Below are positions 1 through 8,130 of a stretch of 64,000 nt of DNA, in pieces. Each line of letters starts with the position of its first letter. Positions within the stretch are counted from its first letter, which is position 1. A model generated the notes under the pieces. The model was given only the letters and a program-made list of their open reading frames with translations. It ran no database searches and was not told the DNA's origin. The position numbers and the translations under genes were made by a program. The stretch lies in contig CP130629.1 in NCBI GenBank assembly GCA_030644725.1, forward strand, positions 1,776,795 to 1,840,794. Reading direction: 5' to 3'. This DNA comes from Candidatus Electrothrix communis (lineage in GTDB: Bacteria > Desulfobacterota > Desulfobulbia > Desulfobulbales > Desulfobulbaceae).

Positions 1-120
1 TCTTGGGATACTGTTCGGGCCGCTAACGCTTGTGATAGCTGACATAGCGGGATAAGCAAACAGGACAGAAGAGAGAATTACTGCGGCATTAAGGATTCTG
101 ACAGGTTTAGCTAGGTACAT
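1..120 (-). CDS. Exported protein, N-terminal fragment (runs off the left edge)
   Basis: The reverse strand encodes 40 residues that run out of the window. The start is an ATG at 118-120, preceded by a strong ribosome-binding site (AGGAGG in an A-rich context, about 8 nt upstream). The peptide is a clear Sec signal: a basic start with K5 and R8, a hydrophobic core of about 15 residues, and an AMSA-type cleavage site near residue 28, after which mature sequence begins. Only the first dozen mature residues are visible, so function cannot be named. The 5' region is open to position 516, with no partner gene on this strand. Confidence 0.7.
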   Translation of the reverse strand, partial: MYLAKPVRILNAAVILSSVLFAYPAMSAITSVSGPNSIPR

Positions 121-171
121 AATATATTCCTCCTTTTTTTAATAAAAAACATAAAATTATCATATGATAAT

Positions 172-378
172 TCATATCTCAATCATATTAGCCATCAGGT
201 TAAGATTGTCAAGTGTTTCTTGACCTCTCTTTTCGACTCCGACCCTGAACGCTTTCTCACCAGAACAACAAATCATTCCGTGATAGATATGATCAGACTG
301 CGCAGTTGCGTAGATCTGATAGAGTGCAACGAAATCAGACGATTCGAGCAATACGTTGTCCGCTTTCGCTTCACTCAA
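172..378 (-). CDS. Possible small hypothetical protein (68 aa)
   Basis: A short reverse frame opens with TTG at 376-378 and ends at 172. The product is soluble, with two adjacent cysteines near residue 37 and no signal or membrane segment. Only a weak ribosome-binding site (TAGGT) lies upstream, and an in-frame stop occurs a few codons before the start. The composition looks like protein, but the frame also lies opposite a non-coding stretch upstream of the PHP-UvrD gene, so it may be chance. I do not recognise a family. Confidence 0.25.
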   Translation of the reverse strand: MSEAKADNVLLESSDFVALYQIYATAQSDHIYHGMICCSGEKAFRVGVEKRGQETLDNLNLMANMIEI

Positions 379-516
379 GCAGACCTACTTAGCTGTCTCT
401 GTTCCGCCTGACCTCTCCCTCTTTCAGTTGACATCCCCCCTACATGGCTTTAAGTTGCGCCCACGTAACCTCCCCAGCACCGGAAACCCAAGCAACCTTA
501 GCCAGCAGCGTACCCC

Positions 517-3500
517 ATGCCCTATATCGCCGACCTCCACATCCACTCCCGCTACTCCAGAGCCACCAGCAAGGCCAGTAACCTGCACGGCCTAGCAGCC
601 TGGGCAGCCATCAAAGGTATTGACGTTGTCGCCACCGGCGATTTCACCCATCCGGGTTGGTTCGCCCATCTGGCCGATAACCTGGAACCGGCAGAGCCTG
701 GTCTCTTCCGCCTCAAAAAGCACCCGAACTTTGACGAGCTGGCCCCGATTCTTCCACCCGGTGTACAGCCGGACACCTCGCATATCCGTTTCCTCCTCAG
801 TGCCGAAATCAGCTCAATCTATAAGCGAGGCGGCAAGGTGCGCAAGATCCATAACCTGCTCTATGCCCCTGATCTGGACGCGGCCCGGCGGATCAACACG
901 GTGCTGGCCGGGATCGGCAATCTCCATTCCGACGGACGGCCCATCCTCGGTCTGGATTCCAAGATCCTCCTGGAAATCCTGCTGGAACAGGCCCCGGAAG
1001 GTTTCCTGGTGCCCGCCCATATCTGGACCCCCTGGTTCTCCCTGTTCGGGTCCAAGTCCGGCTTTGACGCCATTGAGGAATGCTTTGACGACCTGAGCAG
1101 CGAGATCTTTGCTCTGGAGACCGGCCTGTCTTCAGACCCGGAGATGAACCGCCATATCTCGGCCCTGGATCGCTTTTCCCTGATCTCCAATTCCGACTGC
1201 CATTCCCCCTCCAAGCTGGGCCGGGAGGTCAATATCTTTGCCACGGACCTGAGCTTTCCCGCCCTCAAGGAGGCCCTGCGTAACCCCGTTGATGAGCAAG
1301 GCAAGCAACGCTTCCAGGCCACGGTGGAATTCTACCCGGAAGAGGGGAAGTACCATTGCGACGGCCACCGCAAATGCGGGGTCTGCCTGGAACCTGCCCA
1401 AACCGTAGAGGCAGAGGGTATCTGCCCACAATGCGGCAGACCCATGACCATAGGGGTGCTCTACCGGGTCATGGAGCTGGCTGATCGGGAGAAGCCGCAA
1501 TGGCCCGAGGGTTCTCCGGCGGTCCACAGCCTGATTCCGCTGGCCGAGATGCTGGGCGAACTCTTCAACTGCGGACCAACCACCAAGAAGGTGAACACGG
1601 TTTACGGCAAGCTGATCAATCAATTCGGTTCTGAATTCACCATCCTCTTGGATACACCCATTGAGGAGCTGAATACGGCCTCGCCCCTGCTGGGCACGGC
1701 TATCCAGCGGGTGCGGGAAAATAAGGTCATCCGCAAGCCCGGCTTTGACGGCGAGTTTGGAGTAATCCGGGTCTTTGAGGAGCATGAACAGGAGCAACTG
1801 GCTGGTCAGCTCAACCTTTTCGGCGTGACCCCGGCCAAGCCCCGCAAGAAAAAGACCAAAACAGCGGTGATCAGCAGGCAGAAGACCCAGGTCAGCCGCC
1901 TACCTGCCAAAAAAACACTGAACCCGGAACAGCAGGCTGCGGTGGAATCTGAGGCTGGCCGAATTATTGTCCAGGCGGGACCGGGTACCGGCAAGACCCA
2001 CACCCTGGTGCAGCGGGTTGTCCGGCTGTTGGCGCAGAAGCAGGGGGCGATCACGGTCATCACCTTTACCAATAAGGCAGCCGAAGAGCTCCGCCAGCGA
2101 CTGGCCTCGGTGAATGAAAAAGAACGCGGGGAAAACAAAGAACAATCTGTACGGGTGGATACCTTCCACGGCTTCTGTCTCCATTGGCTGCGCCAGCATA
2201 ATCCCGATCTGCAACTAGCCGGGCCGGAAATGCGGACCTGGATTTTCCGCAAACAGTATCCCCAGCTCAGCGAGCAGGAGCGCAAACAACTGCGCCGGGA
2301 GGCAGGTCTCTTTCTTGCTGAGCAGGCGGTCCTACAGAAACCGGCTGATTACCCGGAGGCCGCCCTCCACCTCCAGCCCTATTTCACCTCTCTTCGCGAA
2401 CAGAACCTGCTGGATCTGGATGAGATCGTCCCGGCCTGCACCGCCCTGTTACTCAACGACACAAATTTCGGTGAGGCGCTGCGTAAGTCCACGACCCATC
2501 TACTGGTGGATGAATTTCAAGACCTGAACGCGGCCCAGTACGAGCTGGTTCGCCTGCTGGCTGAAACAGCCACCGTCTTTGCCATCGGTGACCCGGATCA
2601 GGCCATTTACGGCTTTCGCGGTTCCCGGCCTGCCTGGTTCCAACGCTTTGTCACGGAAAAGCAGCCCGAGTTCCACCGGCTGACAACCAATTACCGCAAC
2701 GGGGCTGATATCCTCAAGGCTGCCGAGACGGTCATTGCGACCAATCATGCCAATCATGCGGAGAGGGAAGTGCGCGAGAAAAACGGGGCCGAGGCTGCCT
2801 CGGACAACACCGGTGCTCTCTTTCGCCACCTTGCCCCGAGTGCCAAGGCAGAGGCTAATTTCATTGCCGGGCAAATCCAACAGCTCATCGGCGGCACCTC
2901 CCACCGGGAGATTGATCGCATCAGTGGATCAACAAACAACGCGGATGGCGGCCTGGCCCTGTCCGACATTGCCGTGCTCTATCGCACCTCTCGGCAGGCC
3001 GAAGCCGTTGCCCAGGCCCTGGCCGAACGTACCCTTCCCTGCCAGCTGGTTGATATGCAGCCCTTTTACCTGCACGGCGAGATAAAACTCCTCTACTACC
3101 GGCTTCTGCTGGCCGCAGAGCGGATTGATGCAGCAGAGCTGCTCTTTCTTCTTGCTCAGGAAAAGGGTATCGGTGCCAAGACCCTGGCTGCTGCCGAGTC
3201 GGTGCTCAGCCAGGACAAGGGTAGGCAACCGCTGGCGGCCCTTTCTGCGTCTATGTTACCAAAAACGCTTGAGAAATGTGTCAGAAAGTTGAACGAGCTT
3301 GCGGCTCGACTGACCGAGCAAGAATCTGTTACTGATGCGGTGGATCTGCTCTGCGAAGAATACGCATTGGACCGGGAAGCGCCTGAGCTGATCCGCTTCC
3401 GCCAGATGGCCACCTCTGCCCCTTCCCTGCCCGCCTTTGCCGAGCATCTCCGCAAGCACCAGGACAGCCTGATCTACGATGAGCGGGCCGAGGCTGTGCT

Positions 3501-3840
3501 GCTGGCCACCCTGCATGCAGCCAAGGGACTGGAGTTCCGGGCCGTATTTATGGTCGGATGCGAAGAGGGGCTCCTGCCCCTGAGCCCGCGCAGCGAACTT
3601 ACCGCAGAGGCGGAGCAGGAGCATATTGCCGAGGAACGGCGGCTCTTCTTTGTCGGTATGACCAGGGCTGCTGAGGTGTTGTACCTGACTGGGGCCAAGG
3701 AGCGGCTGGGCTTTGCCGGAGTTGAGCAACGGACGCCGTCCCGCTTCCTGAGTGAGGTTCCGCCGGAGCTGTTGCAGGATCCGCTGATTGTGCAGAAGCA
3801 GCAGAAAAAGAAAGCAGGGAAGCAGTTGAGTTTGTTTTAA
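517..3840 (+). CDS. EndoQ-like PHP endonuclease fused to UvrD/Rep helicase
   Basis: This is a 1107-residue fusion. Residues 1-270 form a PHP metal-dependent phosphoesterase with the DLHIHSRYS motif at 6-14. A C4 zinc finger follows (CxxC at 287/290 and 303/306), then a helical segment to about 425. That order is the layout of endonuclease Q (TIGR00375-type), which nicks 5' of deaminated bases. Residues 460-1090 are an SF1A helicase with Walker A GPGTGKT at 488-494 and Walker B LLVDEFQD at 662-669. Two sliding-clamp-binding pentapeptides occur: QLNLF at 431-435 on the inter-domain linker and QLSLF at 1103-1107 on the extreme C-terminus. The start ATG lies five codons before the first PHP ligand, so it is well fixed despite a weak ribosome-binding site. 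A lesion-nicking and unwinding role on DNA is inferred. The gene stands alone. Confidence 0.9.
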   Translation: MPYIADLHIHSRYSRATSKASNLHGLAAWAAIKGIDVVATGDFTHPGWFAHLADNLEPAEPGLFRLKKHPNFDELAPILPPGVQPDTSHIRFLLSAEISSIYKRGGKVRKIHNLLYAPDLDAARRINTVLAGIGNLHSDGRPILGLDSKILLEILLEQAPEGFLVPAHIWTPWFSLFGSKSGFDAIEECFDDLSSEIFALETGLSSDPEMNRHISALDRFSLISNSDCHSPSKLGREVNIFATDLSFPALKEALRNPVDEQGKQRFQATVEFYPEEGKYHCDGHRKCGVCLEPAQTVEAEGICPQCGRPMTIGVLYRVMELADREKPQWPEGSPAVHSLIPLAEMLGELFNCGPTTKKVNTVYGKLINQFGSEFTILLDTPIEELNTASPLLGTAIQRVRENKVIRKPGFDGEFGVIRVFEEHEQEQLAGQLNLFGVTPAKPRKKKTKTAVISRQKTQVSRLPAKKTLNPEQQAAVESEAGRIIVQAGPGTGKTHTLVQRVVRLLAQKQGAITVITFTNKAAEELRQRLASVNEKERGENKEQSVRVDTFHGFCLHWLRQHNPDLQLAGPEMRTWIFRKQYPQLSEQERKQLRREAGLFLAEQAVLQKPADYPEAALHLQPYFTSLREQNLLDLDEIVPACTALLLNDTNFGEALRKSTTHLLVDEFQDLNAAQYELVRLLAETATVFAIGDPDQAIYGFRGSRPAWFQRFVTEKQPEFHRLTTNYRNGADILKAAETVIATNHANHAEREVREKNGAEAASDNTGALFRHLAPSAKAEANFIAGQIQQLIGGTSHREIDRISGSTNNADGGLALSDIAVLYRTSRQAEAVAQALAERTLPCQLVDMQPFYLHGEIKLLYYRLLLAAERIDAAELLFLLAQEKGIGAKTLAAAESVLSQDKGRQPLAALSASMLPKTLEKCVRKLNELAARLTEQESVTDAVDLLCEEYALDREAPELIRFRQMATSAPSLPAFAEHLRKHQDSLIYDERAEAVLLATLHAAKGLEFRAVFMVGCEEGLLPLSPRSELTAEAEQEHIAEERRLFFVGMTRAAEVLYLTGAKERLGFAGVEQRTPSRFLSEVPPELLQDPLIVQKQQKKKAGKQLSLF

Positions 3841-3944
3841 TTTATTTTGCTATAGCAACGCGCTTATTTCTGCTATGTTTCAATCTGTCTTACAACACTA
3901 CTGAAACAGATCAGGAGGAAAACTGGTGGATATTATTACTGCGG

Positions 3945-3952
3945 CGATTATC
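3945..3952. repeat. Left target-site duplication CGATTATC
   Basis: This 8-bp direct repeat abuts the left inverted repeat. Its partner at 5081-5088 abuts the right one. Joining them restores the reading frame of the interrupted gene. Confidence 0.85.
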
Positions 3953-5080
3953 GGCACTGGTTCCGTATGGTTACTAGCGTATATAGTTAATATTTTAGTT
4001 GATTACTGTGTTAGCTTGTGTTAGTCTCTACCTGAAAAAAGGAGACTAACATGAGCTTTATTAATAATCATTGTCCTGAATGTGAAGGGACTTCATACCG
4101 GATTTTAAAAAATATGTAATTCGTTGCGGGGAAGAACGCCAACTTTATAAATGTAATGATTGTTATTCTTGTTTTTCAGAAACAAGACATACGATGCTGG
4201 AAGGGTTGAAAACTCCTGTTTTCCGAATCATAATGATATTGACCGCATTGAGTGAAGGCCTGGGAATCAATGCGGCGACAAGAGTTTTTTCTGTTGGAAA
4301 AACAGTATTTATCGTTGGCAGAATCGATTGTCATCGTTACAACAAACCTTAATGCTGTATTCATTGTGTCAACAATTTATTCAATTAATTGTTGAAGGAG
4401 ATGAGCTGTATACCAAAATCGGCAAAAACGTTCCGCCAAGCGAATCTGAAGGATGGACCATAGTATTAATGGATAGAGCGTCTCGTTTTATTTGGGCGTT
4501 AGAGTGTGGAAAAAGGGATGAACGGCTGTTCAAAACAGCAATACGTATATTGCTTAAAGTCATCAGGAAGACAGATGATCTCACACTCTTGACTGATGGT
4601 GAACGACGTTATGGGAATATATTGTTTGAAATTTGTCATGAACTTTTGAAAACGGGAAAGAGGGGGCGTCCTCGTAAGACCCTGAAGAAAGGCGTTAAGG
4701 TAAGAGTGAAGAATAAAGGGTCGCAAAAAAGAAACCTGGACGCAAGCGAAAAAAATATCAGGCTCCACAATCAGAACATCCCGATACAACTCAAAATATA
4801 GAAAATCCCGACATTCATGCGAATCATGTGGAAGGATTCAATGCCGCTCTCAGGAGGATGTGCTCGGCTTTCCGTAGAAAAACTAATACTTACGCTAAAA
4901 AAGTTGAAAGACTCCAGGAGCGGTTGAATGTGATATGGATAATTCATAATTTTGTTCGCGTCCATTACACAACCAAAGAAGTTCCGGCGGTAACGCTAGG
5001 TGTTATTGAAGAAAGATTGACCCTTGAAGATATTTTAAGATTAAAAGGGGTTAACAGCTGAGCCAAGCGGAACCAGTGCC
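3953..5080 (+). mobile_element. IS1/IS1595-like insertion sequence, complete ends, decayed transposase
   Basis: The element is 1128 bp, bounded by perfect 13-bp inverted repeats (GGCACTGGTTCCG at 3953-3965 and its complement at 5068-5080). It is flanked by an 8-bp direct duplication CGATTATC (3945-3952 and 5081-5088). An 8-9 bp duplication and a zinc-ribbon DDE transposase fit the IS1 group in its long form, or the related IS1595 family. The first ~100 bp are non-coding leader. Confidence 0.88.
4051..5061 (+). pseudogene. IS1-like transposase, frameshifted
   Basis: The start ATG at 4051 has a GGAG ribosome-binding site ten bases upstream. The N-terminus carries a zinc ribbon (HCPEC, then YKCNDCYSC after the first break), then helix-turn-helix-like sequence, then a catalytic domain with an EGDELYTKIGK segment, LTDGERRYG, and a closing HVEGFNAALRRM block typical of IS1 transposases. 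Three frame breaks occur, near 4110, 4330 and 4725. The first and third lie on A6 runs and are cured by one extra A; the middle is cured by one extra base near 4331. No single open frame covers the catalytic residues, so the copy is defective unless frameshifting occurs. Confidence 0.8.
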
Positions 5081-5088
5081 CGATTATC
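5081..5088. repeat. Right target-site duplication CGATTATC
   Basis: Identical to 3945-3952, directly after the right inverted repeat of the IS1-like element. Confidence 0.85.
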
Positions 5089-5533
5089 GCCGCGCTGGGC
5101 AATCTGAGCACGCAGGCGGTCGGCGATGCCTATGAGGGCCTGAAAGCTGTGTTGCTGCGCAAGTTCGGAGCCGAGAGCGACCTGGCTGACGCGGTGGCAA
5201 AATTGGAGCAGACGCCGAACGCTCAATGGCGACAGGACGCCCTGCAGGAAGAGACGGCAGAGGCCGGAGCGGACAAGGATGCAGAGATCATCACGGAGGC
5301 CGAGGCGCTGCTGGCGGCGATCAAGGCGTTGCCGGGCGGTAAGGAGGCTGTTCAGCAGATCGTCAGCCAACAGGTGATTGGTAACGAAAATATCTTTTCC
5401 GGCACCGGAGATGTGACGTAACAGATTGCCTCCGTTTTTTTATTCGCTCTGTTGCGAGAGTTCCTGCCCACTCAGGGTGCCGACCGATAACACCCCTTTA
5501 GCAAAAACAATTCATACATTGCCGCAATAAAAA

Positions 5534-5560
5534 AAGGGGTACCGCAAAACGGTACCCCTT
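5534..5560 (-). terminator. Intrinsic terminator of transketolase gene
   Basis: A perfect 9-bp stem GGGGTACCG / CGGTACCCC (5536-5544 and 5550-5558) with a 5-nt loop is followed on the reverse strand by a run of seven T. It lies 44 bp past the tkt stop codon. Confidence 0.9.
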
Positions 5561-5603
5561 TGTCTGGAAAACTTTGCCCAGGAAAAATGAAAGCTGCGCA
5601 GTA

Positions 5604-7541
5604 TCAGCCAAGCAGCTCCTGCACAGTGGCGGCAATGGATGCACCGTCCATACCCTGCTGTTTGTACAGATCCGCAGGACTGCCAGAACCGCCATACTGC
5701 TTCACCCCGAGGCGACGCAGTTTCGGGGAAAGCCCCTTATCCATCAGAGTCACGGCAACAGAGGCACCCAGGCCGGTTGCTGCATGATGATCCTCCACCG
5801 TGACAATGGGACCAAGAGCAGCCGCATCAACAACAGCCTGCTCATCCATGGGTATCAGGGAGGCCATATTGAGTACACCCACGGATTTTCCGGCATCTTT
5901 CAAGATCTGCCAAGCCTCGATACAGGCCGGGGTGACCGCACCATAGGTGATAATGGTGGCATCAGCCCCCTGACGCAGCCAGTCGGCCTTGCCCGGTGTG
6001 AAGACATAATCCGCATCAAAAAAGACCGATCCGTCTTCCTTGGTGACGGTCGGCATCTTGGACCGCCCCATGCCGACAAAATGATTTCCTGGCGCACAGG
6101 CGATGTGACGGATAATCCGATCGGTCTGATTAGGATCACAGGGAACAAAGGCAGAAAAACGGAAGTAGTTTTTCATCAGCCCCAGGTAATCGATACACTG
6201 ATGGGTAGGTCCGTCCTCGCCTACATCCAGACCTATATGAGTTGCCACCACCTTGATATTGGTGTGATTAAAGTCGTTTAAGCGATTCTGGTTATAGACC
6301 TCAGAGACCGCAAAGGAACCAAAGGTGGAAAAGAAGGTGACCATATTCTCACAGCTCATGGCACCGGCAGTAGCCGCAGCATGATGCTCCTGAATACCCA
6401 GCTCCAAGTATCCTTCCGGCGAATGCTTGTGAAAATCACCCATCTTGACTGAGCCTTCCAGATCGCAGGACACCCCGACAATCACCGGCGGCTGGCCCGG
6501 CTTATTATTGGCCTCAGCCAAGCCCAACAGGGCATTGCCGTAACCGGAACGGCAGTCAGTCTTTTCATCAGCAGCATAGACGATGGGCGCACCCGGCTGT
6601 ATCTCAGGATAATCAGCCCGAGGCGGCATAATGGTCGCGGTGCTCACCGGCTCTTTGCGCCGCTCCTGCCATTGGGCAAAATCATTGTCCATGCCCAGCT
6701 CAGCCAGGGCATCAGCCAACATATCCGCAGGCAGGGGAGAGCCATGATATTTAGCCTTGTTCTCCATAAAGGAAATGCCCTTACCCATGACGGTCTTCAC
6801 GACTAGCACCGTAGGCACCCCGCTGATGTTGCGGTAGGCATCCCGCATGGCCTGATACAGGGCCTGATAATCATGACCCTCTTTGACGACCACGGCATTA
6901 AAGCCCAGACCGCCGTAGAGCTTCTGCATGCACTGCGGCATGATATCTTCAGTATTACCGCAAATCTGAAGTTTATTTCGGTCAATAAGCACGGTTAAGT
7001 TATCCAGCTTATACTTGACCGCATGGCGAATAGCCTCAGCAATCTGACCCTTCTGCTGCTCACCGTCCCCCATCAGACAGAAGACCCGATTTTTTTTGCC
7101 TTGGATCTTAAAGGCATGGGCCATACCCACGGCCGTAGACAGGCCTTGGCCCAGGTTGCCGGTATCCCATTCCACACCGGGCACGATGGATTCCACATGA
7201 CCGGGAAAACCCGAGCCGGTACGGCGGAAGCCGATCAAAAAATCCTCTTCGCTGAAATAACCGTTCTCAGCCAATACGCTGTACACACCCGGTGAAATAT
7301 GACCGATGGATTCCACCATCCGATCACGCTCCTCTGTACGAGGATTGGCCGGATCATGGTTGATCAAGCCATAGGCCACCAGCAGCATATCCAATGAGGA
7401 CAGGGACCCGCCCGGATGACCGGAGGCTGCCAGCGAGGTGGACAGCAGGATGCGGCGAGCGCAGCGGGTACGCATCTCCTTCAGGGTTGCGATTTCCTCA
7501 GCCGTCAATTCAGACGCAGCAGGATTAAACTTCAGAGACAT
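5604..7541 (-). CDS. tkt: Transketolase
   Basis: The full-length 645-residue enzyme moves two-carbon ketol units between sugar phosphates in the non-oxidative pentose phosphate pathway, using thiamine diphosphate. The N-terminal cofactor domain has SGHPGGSLS at 40-48 and the ThDP motif GDGEQQKG starting at 158 and closing at N189. The central pyrimidine domain follows at about 325-490, with a GIQEHHA catalytic glutamate segment, then the C-terminal domain. The ATG at 7539-7541 follows a good GAGGAG ribosome-binding site. It is a single-gene unit: a strong terminator lies behind it and about 190 bp separates it from the SET gene upstream. Confidence 0.95.
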   Translation of the reverse strand: MSLKFNPAASELTAEEIATLKEMRTRCARRILLSTSLAASGHPGGSLSSLDMLLVAYGLINHDPANPRTEERDRMVESIGHISPGVYSVLAENGYFSEEDFLIGFRRTGSGFPGHVESIVPGVEWDTGNLGQGLSTAVGMAHAFKIQGKKNRVFCLMGDGEQQKGQIAEAIRHAVKYKLDNLTVLIDRNKLQICGNTEDIMPQCMQKLYGGLGFNAVVVKEGHDYQALYQAMRDAYRNISGVPTVLVVKTVMGKGISFMENKAKYHGSPLPADMLADALAELGMDNDFAQWQERRKEPVSTATIMPPRADYPEIQPGAPIVYAADEKTDCRSGYGNALLGLAEANNKPGQPPVIVGVSCDLEGSVKMGDFHKHSPEGYLELGIQEHHAAATAGAMSCENMVTFFSTFGSFAVSEVYNQNRLNDFNHTNIKVVATHIGLDVGEDGPTHQCIDYLGLMKNYFRFSAFVPCDPNQTDRIIRHIACAPGNHFVGMGRSKMPTVTKEDGSVFFDADYVFTPGKADWLRQGADATIITYGAVTPACIEAWQILKDAGKSVGVLNMASLIPMDEQAVVDAAALGPIVTVEDHHAATGLGASVAVTLMDKGLSPKLRRLGVKQYGGSGSPADLYKQQGMDGASIAATVQELLG

Positions 7542-7727
7542 TATAAGCTCCTCTTATATAATAAAAAAGTTCGGACAAAAAAAATTGCTCGGTTAATTCG
7601 TATACTCTCGCCCTACAGGTACTACACGCAACCCGTTATAATACAATGTTCCAGAAAGACAATGAGAAAGAGCAGGAAGGGATGATTTGTCCGCCCGTGC
7701 TGGCGAGCCGCCGCTATGAAACGGTTC

Positions 7728-8105
7728 TCAGGAGATATCGTCCGCAGTAGTTCGGTGGTCTTCTAAAAAATAATCAACCGTGAGTTCAGTGCCTTCAGGA
7801 ATATCAACAAGAGCCCTATCGCCCTCATTATCCGGTTGAAGATTATGCTCAAAGCTATGATTCATATACTGAGCGTTATCAAGAGACATACAGTAATTGT
7901 CGGCTCCAAAGGGATAGGGAACCGCATGGGAGACGATAAAATCCTTTGCTGATTCCGGGAGTTCGTTGAGCTGCTCAGGGGGCATAATAATATCAATCAA
8001 GGGATCAAATTTCCAAACCAGGCTTCCTTTTGCGATAAACTCACCGGCAAAAACACCTACGCCGTGAATGAGGCTTTTATCAAGATAGGTTTTAACTAAC
8101 AGCAT
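7728..8105 (-). CDS. Small SET-domain protein (putative lysine methyltransferase)
   Basis: This 125-residue protein is essentially a bare SET domain. It shows GVGVFAGEFIAKGSLV at 15-30 (the G-x-G-x-FA entry strand), YMNHS at 80-84 (the NHS AdoMet-binding knot) and ELTVDYF at 107-113 (the catalytic D-Y). No pre-SET or post-SET cysteine cluster is present. SET enzymes methylate lysine side chains; the bacterial short forms have unknown substrates. The gene starts 25 bp after the second carboxynorspermidine dehydrogenase gene on the same strand and so ends the polyamine operon. The SET call is firm, the substrate unknown. Confidence 0.82.
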   Translation of the reverse strand: MLLVKTYLDKSLIHGVGVFAGEFIAKGSLVWKFDPLIDIIMPPEQLNELPESAKDFIVSHAVPYPFGADNYCMSLDNAQYMNHSFEHNLQPDNEGDRALVDIPEGTELTVDYFLEDHRTTADDIS

Positions 8106-8130
8106 CAGTGCTCCGCTTGTATTCGAAAGA

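Larger units (their letters stand above)
3926..5421 (+). pseudogene. Small conserved hypothetical gene split by an IS1-like element
   Basis: The 5' part starts at GTG 3926 behind AGGAGG (3913-3918) and encodes VDIITAAII before the insertion at 3953. The 3' part resumes at 5081 and ends at the TAA of 5419-5421. Removing the element and one copy of the target duplication gives a single open frame of about 120 residues beginning MDIITAAIIAALGNL, so the insertion is recent enough to leave no other damage. From memory the product resembles a widespread family of short proteins with an 'ITAAI...AYEGLK..LRRKFG' N-terminal helix and a 'ALPGG' C-terminal segment, sometimes found beside effector-type genes. 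Its function is unknown. Both halves are probably silent now. Confidence 0.75.

Noticed and set aside
1132-1797. Long reverse frames opposite the PHP-UvrD gene
   Set aside because: They mirror the high-GC codon use of the forward gene and have no starts with ribosome-binding sites.
5041-5370. Reverse 109-residue frame across the right IS junction
   Set aside because: It spans the element boundary and runs opposite the reconstructed host gene.
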